From Liriodendron chinense (taxonomy: Eukaryota > Streptophyta > Magnoliopsida > Magnoliales > Magnoliaceae), in assembly GCA_003013855.2 (NCBI GenBank), contig ML058453.1:1302001-1366000 (forward strand): 64,000 bases of DNA, in the 5' to 3' direction. Both the position numbers and the translations under genes were made by a program. This document shows positions 1 to 12,855 of the stretch, one piece after another. The notes under the pieces were generated by a model. That model was not told the origin of the DNA. It ran no database searches and saw nothing but the letters and a program-made list of their open reading frames with translations. Position 1 is the first letter of the stretch; every line of letters starts with the position of its first letter.

Positions 1-1097
1 TCTGGACTTTTGCAGCCCATAGTGGGCTGACTGGGGCGTGCCTTTTGCAGTGTGACCCATCAATGATGAGGCCTAGCACATATCATTGATGGGCCTACTG
101 AGTGAACGGCCCTGATTACTGTGGGTGGAGATCCTGCGATCTACAATTTGAGACATTTCGTTGAGCTTCCAGCCATTTCCCTTTCCTATTAGAGGCCGGT
201 TCCTCTACAAATCCCCGTAGAATAGGTTTAATCTGTAAGTTCTCATTCACCAACTTATGCACTGCTGGCCTATTTGGGCCCACTGTGTTCATCATGTGCT
301 ATCTAAGCCGTGAGCTACGTAAGGCCTGCCACAATGATGGAATACCCTAAAATTCAGGCCAATCCAATTATTAGATGAGCGATACCATAGAACGCAGTGG
401 GCAACCACCCCAAAACTTCCAAATTCAGGTGGAGCCCCATGATGGTTGGATTTGGGCTCGATTTTTGGTGCATCCAACTTTCCCGGTGGGGTAACTCTTC
501 TGGACAGTTTGCGTGCTACACGTATACACGTGCACAGGCGCCACTTGCAACCCTCTTAAAGCTCATTTTCCAACTACTCGGAGAAGAACCGGGCCCTTTC
601 TAATTTTAGATATAACGTCATAAACTCCTTGTCGGACTATTCAACTTATCACATGTAATTACTGAGTCAACCCAGTAAGGAATATGTCTGGTGTCTGTTC
701 CAGATCTAAATTTAGCACCAAAGAATCAAAGTTAGAGAACAAAATCATACCCTAATTAGAAAACCATAGCCTTGAAAATCTGTACGGATGCAAATCCGAG
801 CCTTAATGAAGGAAGATAACCTGTCCACTTCTTCCAATGTTCAGGGTAAAAAGACTGCTTTGCCCGTGTGATTCTGGGCCGGGTTGTTCCTCTCATCTTG
901 TAGTTTCGTAAAGATGCATGTACAGAATTGTCATTTCGTTCATCTCTTTGGCCATTTAGCCATTTAATGGGCCTGCACGAGTATTAAATATCACTCAGAA
1001 AATCACTATCTGACATTAAAGAGCCTTCTTGAATGCGGTTAATTCTGTTTTTCCCGTTCAAAAATTTGAGTTCCATTTGAATAAAATGAAAATCACC
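1..1097. other. Intergenic, nothing recognised
   Basis: I see no gene or clear repeat boundary here. Short open frames near 292-603 have no recognisable protein motif and overlap on opposite strands, so I treat them as chance frames. Confidence 0.5.
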
Positions 1098-1364
1098 TGT
1101 TTGCGTACTGAGTAAACTCTGTGGGGCCCACCGTGATGTATGTGTGTTATCCTGTGCCGTCCATCCATTTTAGCAGTTCACTTTAGGGCACGAGCCCAAA
1201 ATTTAAGCATATACAAAGCTCAACTGGACCACACCACATGAAACAGTGTGAATTGAACGCCTACTGTTGAAAACTTTCTGGAGGCCACAGAAGTTTTGGA
1301 TCAAGCTGATATATGTATTTCCCTTCATCCATGTCTGTGTGACCTTATGAACAGGTTGGATGAC

Positions 1365-2431
1365 GGACGCGATTGCATGCGAAAGCCTTTCGCAGACATT
1401 TCCTGTGCTTGGAGTCTAGGTGGAGCCCACCGTGATGTTTGTGAGAAATCTATGCCGTCCAACCGTTTTGTGAGATCATTTTAGACGTTGCAACCAAAAT
1501 TGAACTGGATCCAAGACTCAAGTTGGCCGCACTAAAGCAAAAGGTAGGTAGGGAAATTCCTACCGTTGAAACCTCTGTGGGGTCCACAGTGATGTTTATA
1601 TGTAATCCATACCGTTCATAATGTCATTCCTACTGAGATGAACTGAAAACACAAATATCATTCTGATTTAAAACTTCTGTGGCCCCACTGAATATTTCAA
1701 CTGTGGAAGTTCAATGGTCACATTTTTCGGCCCACTTGAGTCTTGGATCCCGTTCATTTTTTGTCACAATGCCTAAAATGTTCTAAAAAAAACGGTTGGA
1801 CGGCGTAGATTTCTCACAAACATCACTGTGGCTCCCACCTAGATTCCAAGTGCAGGAGATGCGTGCGAAAGGCTTTCGCAGTCAATCCGCGTCGGGTTAG
1901 GGGCGCGGATCAGCTAGTCCCACATAAGGGGTGGTTTCAAATCTTTGTGGCCCCATCATGATGTATGTGTTTTATCCATGCCAGTCCATCCATTTTTCCA
2001 CCTTATTTTAAGGTATGACCCTACAAAATAGATAGATCCAAATCTCAGGTAGACCACACCACAGGAAAACAGTGGGGATTGACGCTCACCGTTGAAAACT
2101 TTTAGGGGGCCACAAAAGTTTGGCATCAAGCTGATATTTGTTTTTTCCCCTTCATCTAGGTCTATGTGACCTTATCAAGAGGTTGGATGGCAAATAAACA
2201 TTATAGTGGGCCTAGGAAGATTTTAAGAGTGGACGTTCAATCCCCACTGTTTTCCTGTGGTGTGGTCCACCTGAATATGGATCTGTCTCGTTTTTGGGTT
2301 CATGCCTTAAAATAAGGTGAAAAAATGGATGGACGGCGTGGATAAAACACATACATCATGGTGGGACCCATGGAGATTTGAAACCACCCCTTATGCTACT
2401 CCCACCGGGACTAGCTGATCCGCGCCGGTCC
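1365..2431. mobile_element. MITE, family B (copy 1), itself interrupted near its right end
   Basis: The ends read GGACGCGATTGC at 1365 and AATCCGCGTC at 1884-1893, with inner TGCGAAAGCC / GGCTTTCGCA. GGTTGGATGAC is duplicated at 1354-1364 and 2432-2442, flanking the whole insert inside the family A host. The last bases of the right end were displaced by the family C insertion. A second, cleaner member of the family is at 44731-45241. Confidence 0.75.
1900..2427. mobile_element. MITE, family C (foldback with GGCGCGGATCAG ends)
   Basis: The inverted ends are about 60 bp. GGCGCGGATCAGCTAGTCCC at 1902-1921 is mirrored at 2407-2426, and both sides continue into ATAAGGGGTGGTTTCAAATCT. The interior is family A-like arm sequence. 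Flanking 9-mers GTCGGGTTA (1891-1899) and GTCCGGTTG (2428-2436) match at 7 of 9 bases, so the target duplication is plausible but worn. Confidence 0.75.
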
Positions 2432-2652
2432 GGTTGGATGACAAATAAACATCAGTGGGCCCTAGGAAGGTTTGAATGGTGGGCGTCATTATCCCCACTG
2501 TTTCCTGCGGTGGGGTTCACTTGAGCTTGGATGGATGAGATGGGAAAAATGGATGGACGGTGTGAATAAGACACATACATCCACAGTGGGCCCCACAGAG
2601 TAAGCGTACCGGTACTGATATACTCATGAGGCAATCCGATTCCAAAATCACC

Positions 2653-5200
2653 AGCGTCAAATTAGTCATTTTTGGGAAGTGAGCGTTTAGTTGCGTCACC
2701 TCTCGGGCTGAATTTATTGGTAGATGATAAGCTCCTGACCCCTTACCTCGTTGGGCGAGCTACTCATGAACGTTCTTCTAACCCTTCATTTCGTTGGACT
2801 TGTGTGGCCCACCTGATATAAGGACCAGTCCGATCCATTCGATACCATCCTATGGATGCCGCACATGTGCACCGTTGTCACGATGAAGGTTTTCTCGTGT
2901 ATTACCACGCATGCCGCTTTATTTTCTTGATGGACCCAGAAAACTGTAACTCACTCACTGGAACTAGTCCATGCGGCACAAATGCAATAGATCTGGATCG
3001 TCAATTACTAACGGTAGTCTGCATAGCAAAAGCCACACCGTTTGGGCGATCGGTCGATTACATCAAACCGTCCACATTATGATTGGGATTGTCCAATCTG
3101 TGTGACCTGTGGGCCCATTACAGTAGGGTTCCGTTGTTGAATCGTACGGATCTTGTCCTATAATGACACGTGTAAAGTTTTTATTTTTTATTTTTAATTT
3201 TTTGGGGATCGATCGAAGACAGTTTTTGCCGGCCCAGGCGACAAGAGTGTAGCATTAACCAGAATTAATATTCCAACCATCCAGCTAGTCCATGTTTTCC
3301 ACCAATTTTAAAACATTGTAACATCGTCCACCACAAATTCATCATATGCGCATCAATCAAGACCATCCAAATCATGGGCCCTATTTTTGATGGAGTATAA
3401 CCAAGAAATCATTCTAAGTAGATCATCTTAACCATCTGATTTTACAAAGTGAATTTGGACTGCTGACTGACCCTTATCTTTTAATCTGTTCATTCGATGG
3501 TCAACATTGGACAGCGAGGATCTTGTATCAGTGTGGCTTCCACCGCAGTAATCACTGCTGCAACGACAACCATACATGACATTTGTGGTTGATAAGTTGC
3601 CACCATTTAATAATCAGCGGCAAACACGTACCATAGCTTAATACCCAGCATTAGACTCTCCATCGTTATTGAATGGAATATGGGAATCTTTGGGAATTAA
3701 AAATGAGATTTAATTTGTTATGGTAAAAAAGAAGCATTTATGCATGTGAAATTACTATTGCCTTTTCTGCTTTTAACCCATCCCGTGTCTGTGGAAGCAT
3801 GAGAGTTACCATGCCTTCCATTCATTGCTACACACATTGGCATACATGGACAAGATCTAACCGTCCATTTAGTTGGCCCTGTATGAATAATAATAGAACA
3901 AAAAATCACACTAAAGGGTAAAGACATAAAAAGTTCATTTATTAAACCGTTAGGATAGATAGATCTATGCGAATGTTTAATATTGGTCGATTGATAGTGG
4001 AACCTGTAGGATGGATGGTTAGGATCATCATCATGACTTGATGCTTGTACGATAGATGCTCATATCAATGGATGCTCACATGTACACCAGTTCTTGTAAA
4101 ATGAATGACAATCATCAATGTCGAATTTTGTCTGACTTTCTTGCCTCTTCTGGGTGGCAAGTGAAAATGCAAGAGGCATTAGAAAATTCAGTACACTCAC
4201 ATGCATGCATATATGTAGGCACGCGTATGTCTCCGGAAGAAAAAAATGTTGCTAGAACAGCGGTACAGGTCTTTTTATTTGTACTCATGCTTCAAGTTAC
4301 ACTGAACATGACAGTAATGATCTGATCTTGCCCTTTGAATGTGGACCTCTCACTATTTTGGCTTATAACCATCCATTTGATAGTCATCAAATGGAAGGTT
4401 AAGATTGCTCTTTCAGTCTAGTTTTTAACATGTGACCCATCCACAATGTGCCTTACGATTTGGATGGCTTGGATAGTCGTACACGAGTGACATGTGAGGA
4501 TGATGAAACCTACATTAGAGTCTATCCTTGTGTGTTGATATACAATTCGCTAATCTGATTATATCTGATTAAGCACCAGATACCGTTCAATCAACTGGTT
4601 CCAAGAAAACCATCATGATAAGTGGGCCGCTATTCAGACTAACTTATTGATTTGCACACACCCATTTTCCATTTTAGGGTAGTATGCTACAAGTGCACTG
4701 GTTGCCTTTGTATTATTTCAATTCCCAAAATAGAATGGGTAATTCAAATACATTAATGAGAGTTGAGAGTATAGTTGCAACTATACACTAGCTTGATTAG
4801 GTACAACGCTCCTGCTGATTCTATGCCCAGGAGACGTAGAAAAAAATGAAATATAATATGCATTAAAACTAAGTAGAGGCATAAACGTCTATAGACACAT
4901 GCATAAATAAGTAATAAGAAGAAAACATACTAATAAGACACTACAAAACAAGGACAAAAACCCGTCTCACAATAAATACATTCAACTAATTCCACTGTTC
5001 CTGATATTCAAAGTTGAGACATTTTATGTTATTTTCTTCCATTTTCATGTAAAAGAAAATAAATAATAGAACAAAATAGGAAAAAATAAAACTGATAACA
5101 CGATTTTTTAATATACGACACACATAGAAAATCATTAATTTACAACTACCACAGTATGTCACCCCTAAGTTACATCCCAAATGCAACAGTGAGGGAGGGG
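2653..5200. other. Intergenic, nothing recognised
   Basis: This is AT-rich plant intergenic sequence. The longest open frame (4056-4325, plus strand, 89 codons) shows no domain I recognise and has no credible neighbours, so I do not call it. Confidence 0.5.
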
Positions 5201-5524
5201 AGCTCAGTAGTAGAAAATCAATTCAAGAGATCCTCATTACTGTCAAATCACTTCAAATATCAGAAGACTAAGAACCCAAATGCTATACCATCTTAAACTT
5301 TTAAATAAAAATTCTACAATGGATAAACACAAAGACCCACAAATCAAATCTACCAAACCCCTACCTAAGCTACATTACCTTGCCATATAAGAAAAAGCAG
5401 AGAAAGAAAAAGATTAAAATAAAAACACTATAATCTGATAAACCCACCTGGTCCTCTGCATGAACTTTGCTATGATCTTCTGACAAAAGAAGAAAAATAC
5501 AAATCTAACAAAGGAGAAATCATT

Positions 5525-6308
5525 TCAAGCTGTGGAGGTCTTCTTTGCCAGGCTGTGTTTGTTGTTGTGCATCCACACCTTGAGAACTCTCCTCTTCACT
5601 CCAATTTCCTGACAGAACTGCTGGACCACACCTTCTTCTTGCTTTTGGATTTTCCACCCCACCTTTTCTGCAAAACCCAACATCTTGTCCTTCTGTTCTT
5701 GAGTGAACTTGGTCCTAAACCTCTTCTTCAACAAAGGGGGCCTTGCAAGGGCCCCACCACCACCACCAGCACTACCGCCTTCCTGCTCATCTGACTCTGA
5801 GGGCAGCGCCATGTTGTAGGACACTATCATATGAGGGGGTGGCCTAATCAGAGTGCCTGCTGTAGGGTACGCAAAGGCCTCTGACCCTGCAATGAGGACA
5901 CCCTTGTGGCCCACCATCTTCCTGCCTTTGTAGCAATCAAATGAGGACTCACCACCTTCTATATCTTTCCTGTGGAAGTTCCTGTGGCAACCGCAAGCTG
6001 AGCATTTGAGGGCTTCAAGTGATCCTTCCTCTCCACTGGGCATGAACTCACCACACCCATCTATTGCATTCCCACCCATGGCAGCTGCATGGTTCTTGAG
6101 GCATTCTCTGTACTTGACCACCACCTTCTTGTAGGGCATGTGGTCATCCAGAATAGTAGGGGTGGAGCCATTCGATGGTAGAAGGGGAGTTGTAGATGGG
6201 ATGATGTGGTTGTGGGGAGGGGGTTCATGGATGATGTGCCCATGACCATGACACCCACCATAGCTGCTGCTTATTGGGAGTGGGATGTCTCCTTGATGAC
6301 CAGAAACA

Positions 6309-6313
<5 letters not shown>
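5525..6313 (-). CDS. Zinc-finger homeodomain (ZF-HD) transcription factor
   Basis: This nuclear DNA-binding regulator of the plant ZHD family has 262 residues if translation starts at 6313. The ZF-HD dimerisation domain lies at about residues 68-118, with YRECLKNHAAAMGG, IDGCGEFMPSG and CSACGCHRNFHRK supplying the cysteines and histidines. A Gly/Pro-rich linker with an acidic patch (SESDEQE) follows. The homeodomain is at about 196-258, from KKRFRTKFTQEQKDKML to VLKVWMHNNKHSLAKK, with recognition helix WMHNNK. It is intronless, as most family members are, and has normal family length. I chose ATG 6313 because an in-frame upstream ATG at 6364 adds only MFLE plus an Arg-Glu repeat encoded by a (GA)n microsatellite. 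ZHD proteins usually form dimers and regulate development or stress responses; the exact orthologue is not resolved here. Confidence 0.95.

Positions 6314-6355
<42 letters not shown>
6314..6355. repeat. (TC)21 microsatellite abutting the ZF-HD start codon
   Basis: An uninterrupted TC run ends one base before the chosen ATG (GA on the gene strand). It is in frame between an upstream ATG at 6364 and the ATG at 6313, so it encodes an Arg-Glu repeat if the upstream start is used. Confidence 0.95.
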
Positions 6356-6358
<3 letters not shown>

Positions 6359-7642
6359 AAACACTCAAGGGAATTAGAGCCTTTGAGATTCTTCAGAGAC
6401 CATGCTGAGTAGCCATTTCTTCATTTTGCTTGTAGAAAGGCCCAACAGAAGCTAAAGAAACAAGACATTGAAACTTTTTTTTTTTTTTTGGTTGGAGATT
6501 AAGCTACATCCACACCTTTTCTTCTAATGACAGCAAAAACAGAAGAAAGAAACATACTAGAGAATCATACGCCCAGATGATTAAATTAGTAGCTGCTTTG
6601 GATCTTTGATTCTTGGGACTCTTTAAGCTCAATCCCATTTCTTTATTTCTCTAGCAAACCCTTGTTAGAGAAAGAAAGTGAGGGAGGAGAGAGAGGAAAG
6701 AAAGAAAGAAAAAAGAAAAAAAAAACCCAGAAGAATTAAGAATACATGACAAGTAGAATATGAAAGTTAGAGCTGGTGTTTTGGGTCTGACATCATTCAG
6801 ACACATGCATCGCATGACCCTTTTTCACAAAGAAGAAAACAACAACAAGGGGTGTCTTGGACTTTCTTGACTTTGTATGCACACTTCATTTCCTCGAGGA
6901 CAAGAATGATCTCAAAAAGAAAGAAATGCACCAAAATCAGATGACAATGGAACAATGCAGACTGCTGGTGGGTAAGGAGACACTTCTCTCTAATGTAAAC
7001 AAGCAACAACCCCACCTTAGAATAAGAACTAAAATGCCCTTATCTTTCTCACTAGAAATAGAGAGGGGAAGGAAAATTGGCAAGATGATCAAAACAAGAT
7101 GGGTATTTTCTATACCATAAGCAGTGATTGATTGGTTGTAACTAACATCAATTCTCTATCTTGTTTATGAACACTAAGGAGGGGGGAGAGAGAGAGTCAT
7201 AAAAAAAGAAAAGAAAAAAGAAAAAGAAAAAGAAGAGGAAGGGGTGGAGGAGAGATGGAAAGAGGAGAAAATGGGGGAGTTTTCTGTAGGTGGGTTTTGC
7301 TAGTGAGGTTCTGCAGGTGGGTTTTGCTAGTGAGGCACTAAGAAGGAGCTTATAGTAGTGACTGTGAGAGAGAGAGAGAGATAGGAAAAAGCAGATTTTT
7401 TACAAGGAAAAGTGAAGGACAGAGGAGTTTTAGACGGTGTGATAAAAAAGGTAGGGTGCTTGCTTTGCTTGCACTATCAGGCATCAAGCTTACGCAATAC
7501 AGAGGGCAGTGTGTCAGGGAGAGGGGGAGAGAGAGAGAGAGAGAGAGAGAGGAGCATTTTGAAACTAAAACGACACATTAGAAGCACATTCATACAGTAT
7601 ACACGCCTTTGCAATGCGACAGGTGGAGCCCATGGTTAGGTA
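6356..7642 (-). promoter_or_regulatory. Upstream region of the ZF-HD gene, purine/pyrimidine tracts
   Basis: Upstream of the gene (higher coordinates) are many GA-rich stretches: 6670-6725, 7187-7260, 7366-7381 and (GA)n at 7527-7551. On the gene strand these are CT/TC tracts, typical of plant core promoters and 5' leaders. A TATAAG-like motif on the minus strand near 7348-7353 is only a weak candidate. A nearly exact 20-bp repeat, GGTGGGTTTTGCTAGTGAGG, occurs at about 7288-7307 and 7316-7335. Transcription start not determined. Confidence 0.4.
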
Positions 7643-7859
7643 ATCCAGACTGTTGGTCTGTTGTTTTCCGCCATGGATGGACTGTACCTAAAAAAGGAAT
7701 GTATTTGATGTGATGATATTAACGTTTTGATATCTAGCCCAATGATAAACGGTTAAGAAGAGAAATACAATATAGATCCACGTTAAACTGAAACATATCC
7801 TCCATTGTTGAGGGACATTCTCCATCCATGGTTGGACTCAACAGACCAACGGTCTGGAT
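7643..7859. mobile_element. Short MITE, family H (copy 1)
   Basis: The element is about 217 bp with inverted ends. ATCCAGACTGTTGGTCTGTT on the left pairs with AACAGACCAACGGTCTGGAT on the right. CATGGT is mirrored a few bases further out. Same family as 59536-59761. No coding capacity. Confidence 0.7.
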
Positions 7860-7871
7860 CAGAAGACCATG

Positions 7872-9925
7872 GATCCGCTTGTAAGCATACATACCTTGCA
7901 TATTGTGAGGTGCGGGCCAGTTGGATGCACTGGACGCCCCTGAAGGCTAGCCCAAGTTGCCCACTACTTGATGATCCAGACCGTTCGTTTGCGAGGACTA
8001 CCCAAATTGCTACGTGGACTCAAAAAAATAAAAATAAAATAAAATAAAATTTCTCACTCATCTTTGTATGGCTTGAATTAAACACTACCGTCTAGAGAAA
8101 AAAAAAAAATCCTAATTCACTGGGGCGGAGGTTCCTATGGTATTCATACACGTCGGCACCATCCAGATGAAAGGCCTGGATCATGACATGGTGGGGCATG
8201 AAAGGCAAGGAGCTTGGATCTAGTCAGGGTGGTTCATAAGTACGGGGACGTGGGACCTAAGTAACAATCAACGGCCTTGATTTCATCTCAGCGACGGAGG
8301 AATTTACTGCAGCTCCTGCTCATTAGAATATGCCCCATTTGCTAATGTGCAAGATTGGCTATGTGTGTGGACATGATCAAGTGATCCAGCCGTTGATCTT
8401 GAATTTCTTACAGATAGGAAGATCCGATTGAGAGCATAAGAGAGCATTGCAGCGGTCCGATTCAACCCAAAGTAATCCAAAGATCAAAGAAATTGGATCT
8501 TCCAATTCGGAATAAATTCGAGACATCGCACATGCATGGTGAAGCCATTGGATTAACGGTTTGGATCACTGAACCATGGTCCGCACGTACATGATCGTGC
8601 ATGCGTGCGCAAATTGTTTGGTTGCTGAGGAGAACACTATAATCCCTGCTGTCCATCTGATTGAGAACCTCAAATCAACGGTAGCAAAAAAGGAAAAGTT
8701 ATTGTTAAATATTCAGTGGGGTAAACTGAAGAATAGTTATGCATAAGATTGTCTAAAGGTTTGACATTTCCAGACATGATTCCATCCATGACAGGGCCCA
8801 GCAGATGGACGGACCCGATTGGAGCATCTCCATGCCACCTGTGCTACAACAGATATAGAGAGAGAGAGAGCTTCTGAAAGTCCCATAATTCCCTTTGAAA
8901 TGGCACAAATATCCTAACTTTATTTGTAATTATCATACAAACCATAGATTTTTGTCTTTGAAGTGATAGCTTAAAATATTTGTGGAGCTCTTATTAGCGG
9001 CTTGCTTTTCAAACATAGGACAAACGGATCCAGCATCAAACCCAACTATCAAGTGGGCCCACCTTGGATGGCTATATTACGAATCACCACCTGTTGCTAT
9101 GAAAATTGAATGGTTGTTATTTTTATTACAACCATTGATTCTTAACCCAACACTCCTCTAGCTTAACGGTCACGGCTGTCCGTCGGATCAATGTGATTTC
9201 TGGTGTATGGCCAATCCAAGATATAGTCTAGTTGATGAACATTTTCGATCTTGCATGCATAATCCATGTGCTCTAAAATTGTTTTATTTTTAACTTAAGT
9301 GAAAAACATAATGAAAAATATTATGATCTAAGCCATTTTATCCAAAATCACTTTATTCTTCATCATCCTTTCCTTTATGCCACTCTCCTTTTGTTTTTTG
9401 TTTTATCTCTTTTTCTTGGGTAATTCTCCTTATCAATTTGATGATTAAGACGTTGCTCGCATTTTCTTGAAATGTTGATATTGACCCCGAAAAAAGATGC
9501 AAATGATTTGTATTTTTCACTGGCATTTGGCCCCCCTCCTCTCCTCGAAAACATTTTTTCACTTAATGTCATGTCACATCTTTCATCTACCTACTGACTA
9601 AGATCTTAATTATAAGTCTCATGATTGCTGGGGTTCGCATTTTCTAACTGTCAATTTAAGGGAGGGAACTAGCTTTCATGTCTATTGAAGAATTTTATCA
9701 ATCTATTAATTAAACTTAATAAAACAGCTCTGATATTAAAATGATGCACTAAAAGAGTTTTGTTTACAAATTTTGTAATATAAATATCGGAATGTTTTTT
9801 TATTCAAATGTTGAGAAATTCCTTTGATATGCAAGATTTAGTCCATTTATTAAGGGCTTGTTTGAAACGTTGGATTTAGTATGGAATTGCATTGGGCCCA
9901 CCGTAAATTCTATCATGCATTTTTT
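7872..9925. other. Intergenic, nothing firmly recognised
   Basis: There are scattered motifs resembling family H ends (for example near 8550-8580) but no second end that I could pair. An (AG)n tract lies near 8855-8870. No gene seen. Confidence 0.4.
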
Positions 9926-9929
9926 TCTA

Positions 9930-10060
9930 GACACACCCCTCACCCGCCATGCACACACACCCCCAAGCTCACGCTGATGCCCTAGTGGATTTTCACCACT
10001 TATGGGACTTGAACCCGAGACCTAGTGTCGAAGCTCCTTGGAGTCTACCACTAGGCGGGG
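9930..10060 (-). mobile_element. tRNA-derived SINE-like element, type S2
   Basis: On the minus strand, a tRNA-like head shows an A-box-like TAGTGGTAGACTC and a B-box-like GGGTTCAAGTCCC, about 30 bp apart as in Pol III internal promoters. A CA-rich tail lies on the other side (9944-9963). It does not fold as a complete tRNA gene by eye. A decayed relative is at 29965-30060. Confidence 0.55.
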
Positions 10061-11220
10061 ATAAGAATCCAGCAGAATTTTATTACAAAGATGAGTATCG
10101 ATCCCAACCTTTTCTATCAGGCATTTGGAAACAATAGAAAGACTTGAATAAAATCCAATATCATATTTAGTCTTAGCCGGAGATATAATGGGATCGCCTG
10201 TGGATTTCAAAATACACCAAGTCTATGGGCCCCACATTGAAGCATGTGTTTTATTCATGATGTTCATCCACACATATCTTTGACACGTAATAATTGAGTT
10301 GCATATGCGTACAAATGACTAGCATCAGTTTTGAAATTTAGTCCGTTTAATTACAATTTTATGATCCACTAAATGCAAATTTTACTTAGTGTAATGTTTT
10401 TCTTGAAGTAAAATTTGATTCTAAACATAAAATTGGTTGGTCAAAATATCTCGGTATTTTCAGACATATAATCATTGTATAATAATAATGTTAATTCCAC
10501 CAAACGCAATTCAATACAGGCCCTAGAGGAGGCCACTATGGGCATGTACTGGCCCTGAAACCAACTTGGTTGATTGACTGGTACCCATGTAAAAAATATG
10601 ATAAAAAAATGATGTCCACTGATCTATGGAGTGTACAAATTGGCCCTCCAGATGAGTGAAGGGTCTTGAAATTTAGCTGGGGAAAGTAGTTTGTGGTCTC
10701 CACCTGATGAGTGATGACGGACACTTGCACCTGTGTCATTAATCACCACTTAAATCCGTGCATAGGCAAAACACCCCAGCATTTCTCTTTTGAAGGTGAC
10801 AAGAATGTCCGGACTCTGAGCATTTCATGTGGACAAATCGAAGAGTGGGCCCCTTCACAATGAGGCCCTAGCAAGAGAAATAATTCCATGGATCTCTCTA
10901 CCCCACCTGCCTTTCACAATACAAGCATAGGAGTGAATGGACAATAGGGATCGTTCATCTAGTGGTCCATATCATGGATGGCCTACCATTCAAAAACCAC
11001 ATTACTCCTTTCATCTAGCCATCACCTTTTTCACTTTTCCCCCATGAACATTGGCCATCGCCAATTTTTTGCAGTCAACTTGAAGACAGAAAATTGGATG
11101 GCTGAGATGGATGCTGAACTTAGTTTGTTGGTCTTCCAAAACGGGGTATCTAGCCCAGCTGGAAGAAGACTAGGCCTTTTAACAGCAGATCTCAGGTTCT
11201 GTGATAAAGAGACAAGCTAA
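10061..11220. other. Intergenic, nothing recognised
   Basis: A short family A-like end (GGGCCCCACATTGAAGCATG, about 10227-10300) is present without a partner. No gene seen. Confidence 0.4.
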
Positions 11221-11224
11221 CCCC

Positions 11225-11322
11225 ATCGGTTGGTGGGTGCACCGTGTGACTAACAGTGTGGTTGCATTGTGCAGCTAACAAGGTGGGAGCGTTGAATGAC
11301 TAACCAAAAAAAAAAAAAAATG
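11225..11322 (+). mobile_element. SINE S1 tail fragment
   Basis: Repeated GTGACTAACA-like phrases followed by CTAACC and a 14-A tail match the 3' part of SINE S1 (22145, 35159). The tRNA-like head is missing. Confidence 0.45.
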
Positions 11323-12342
11323 GTGAGATTTTAAATCTTAAAGTTTTGTATAAAGGAACTTAATTTGGGACCGGCAATAATAAAAGTTGGTCCACCAAAG
11401 TAAATGGTTGTGATGACACCTTGATCATACTTTCAAAATAAAGAAAAGAAAAGAAAAGGAAAATCTAATCCGAATGGCCCCTTGTAAAAAACTTCCCCAT
11501 CAGCCAAGACCCAAATCAATCTATTCTATCAATCAATCCGCATGAGGATTTGCACCACGCATTTCAATACAGCCAATCATCCATGTATACGCTAGATTCC
11601 TTTGATACCATTCTGAAAATGGTGACCATTCATCATTCTCACGTGAGGCACTAGCTTACAGCTATCCAGACCATCCAAATTGAGGGGCACATTTTGGATG
11701 GAGCATATATTGAAAATCACAGTGATCAAAGAATCTTGGCCTTCCAATTTATGGCTATCAAGTAGGTGGCTGAAGCTAAAATAGCTAGCAGTCCAAATTC
11801 CAATGGTAAAATCATACGGTTATTTTCATTTACTTAGTGTGATTTTTGGATGGTGCTTCATCAACAATTGGGTCAGAGATTTGTACGGTCTGAATTGCTT
11901 TACAACTATGTCTTGATGTGTAGGGTTGAAGAGTCAACACCGTGTTTAAAACAGTTGTGATAGAACTATCACAGGATTCTATCTCATCGTCTCTTACGAA
12001 AAAAGTTAACACCCCGTCTAGGATTTTTTGGGGGTGCTATTTCCAAGTTAAACTACTAGGTATTTCTGTGAGTTTGCTACCATTTATGAAATTGTACTCG
12101 GGCAGTCCCACAGCTCACTTGGAAGACGTATCTGTTGATCCAGATCGTTCAAGACGTGGGTCCCTCTGTACATGATGCAGAGTCTAATAACAGTATAAGT
12201 ATGAATATGCATAAAAAAAATCCCATTACCACTTGGAGATTGAGAACTGTTCCATCAGTGTTGAGTCATGGGCTATGGTTCAACCACAAAGGGGCCACTT
12301 GGGTAGTCTTGAAAAACGTTCATATAGGTCTGGTGAACTATT

Positions 12343-12376
12343 GTTACTCAAGTGGTAGACTGAGCGAAGATAACCT
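12343..12376 (+). mobile_element. SINE S1, 5' part, cut by a 1.5-kb insertion
   Basis: CTCAAGTGGTAGACTGAGCG and GAAGATAACC match the head of SINE S1. The element stops abruptly here, and its 3' part resumes at about 13861. Confidence 0.65.
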
Positions 12377-12524
12377 ATTGATAGAGCTGATCAAACATGA
12401 GCCAAGCTGGCTTGGTTAGCTCGCTGGACTTGTCTCGGCTCAAACAAGCTTAATTCAGCTCAGTTCGTAATTTATTTAGACCAACAAGCTTGATGAGCAT
12501 TCTTCTATCAAAATCTCAAGTGGT

Positions 12525-12855
12525 CACGAAGCAGTGGTGGTTGAACACCCATCATTAAAAACTTCCCAAAGGCCACTGTAATGTTTATTTGCCATCCAAC
12601 CTTTTGATTAGCTCACGCAGGCCTGAATGAACTGAAAACACAGATGTGAGCTTCATCCAAAAGGTACGTTGTCCCAGCTAGCTTTTAGTGGTGGATGTTC
12701 ATTCACCACTATTTCCTTAGGTGTGGTCCACATGAGTTTTGGATCTAACTCATTTTTGGCCTCGTGCCCTATAATGATCTTGCAAAATATATGGACGGTA
12801 CGAAGAAAACACATACATTATGGGGGACCATACAATACATTATAGGGGACCATAG
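12525..12855. mobile_element. Family A foldback, partial copy
   Basis: Central and right-arm family A sequence: GTTTATTTGCCATCCAACC, GTGTGGTCCACATGAGTTTT and ATATGGACGGTACGAAGAAA. The outer left arm is missing. Confidence 0.7.

Larger units (their letters stand above)
1098..2643. mobile_element. Foldback MITE, family A, carrying two nested MITEs
   Basis: The left arm starts with the end motif TTGCGTACTGAGTAAACTCT and runs to about 1364. The right arm resumes at 2432 and ends with GCAATCCGAT at 2631-2640. The 9-bp AAAATCACC occurs immediately outside both ends (1089-1097 and 2644-2652), a perfect target-site duplication. This size of duplication and the long inverted arms fit a non-autonomous Mutator-like element. 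No coding capacity is visible. The centre is split by two other MITEs (1365-2431). Confidence 0.85.

Noticed and set aside
5555..5794. Plus-strand 79-codon frame overlapping the ZF-HD gene
   Set aside because: It is the antisense shadow of the homeodomain region; the minus-strand frame has clear domain motifs.
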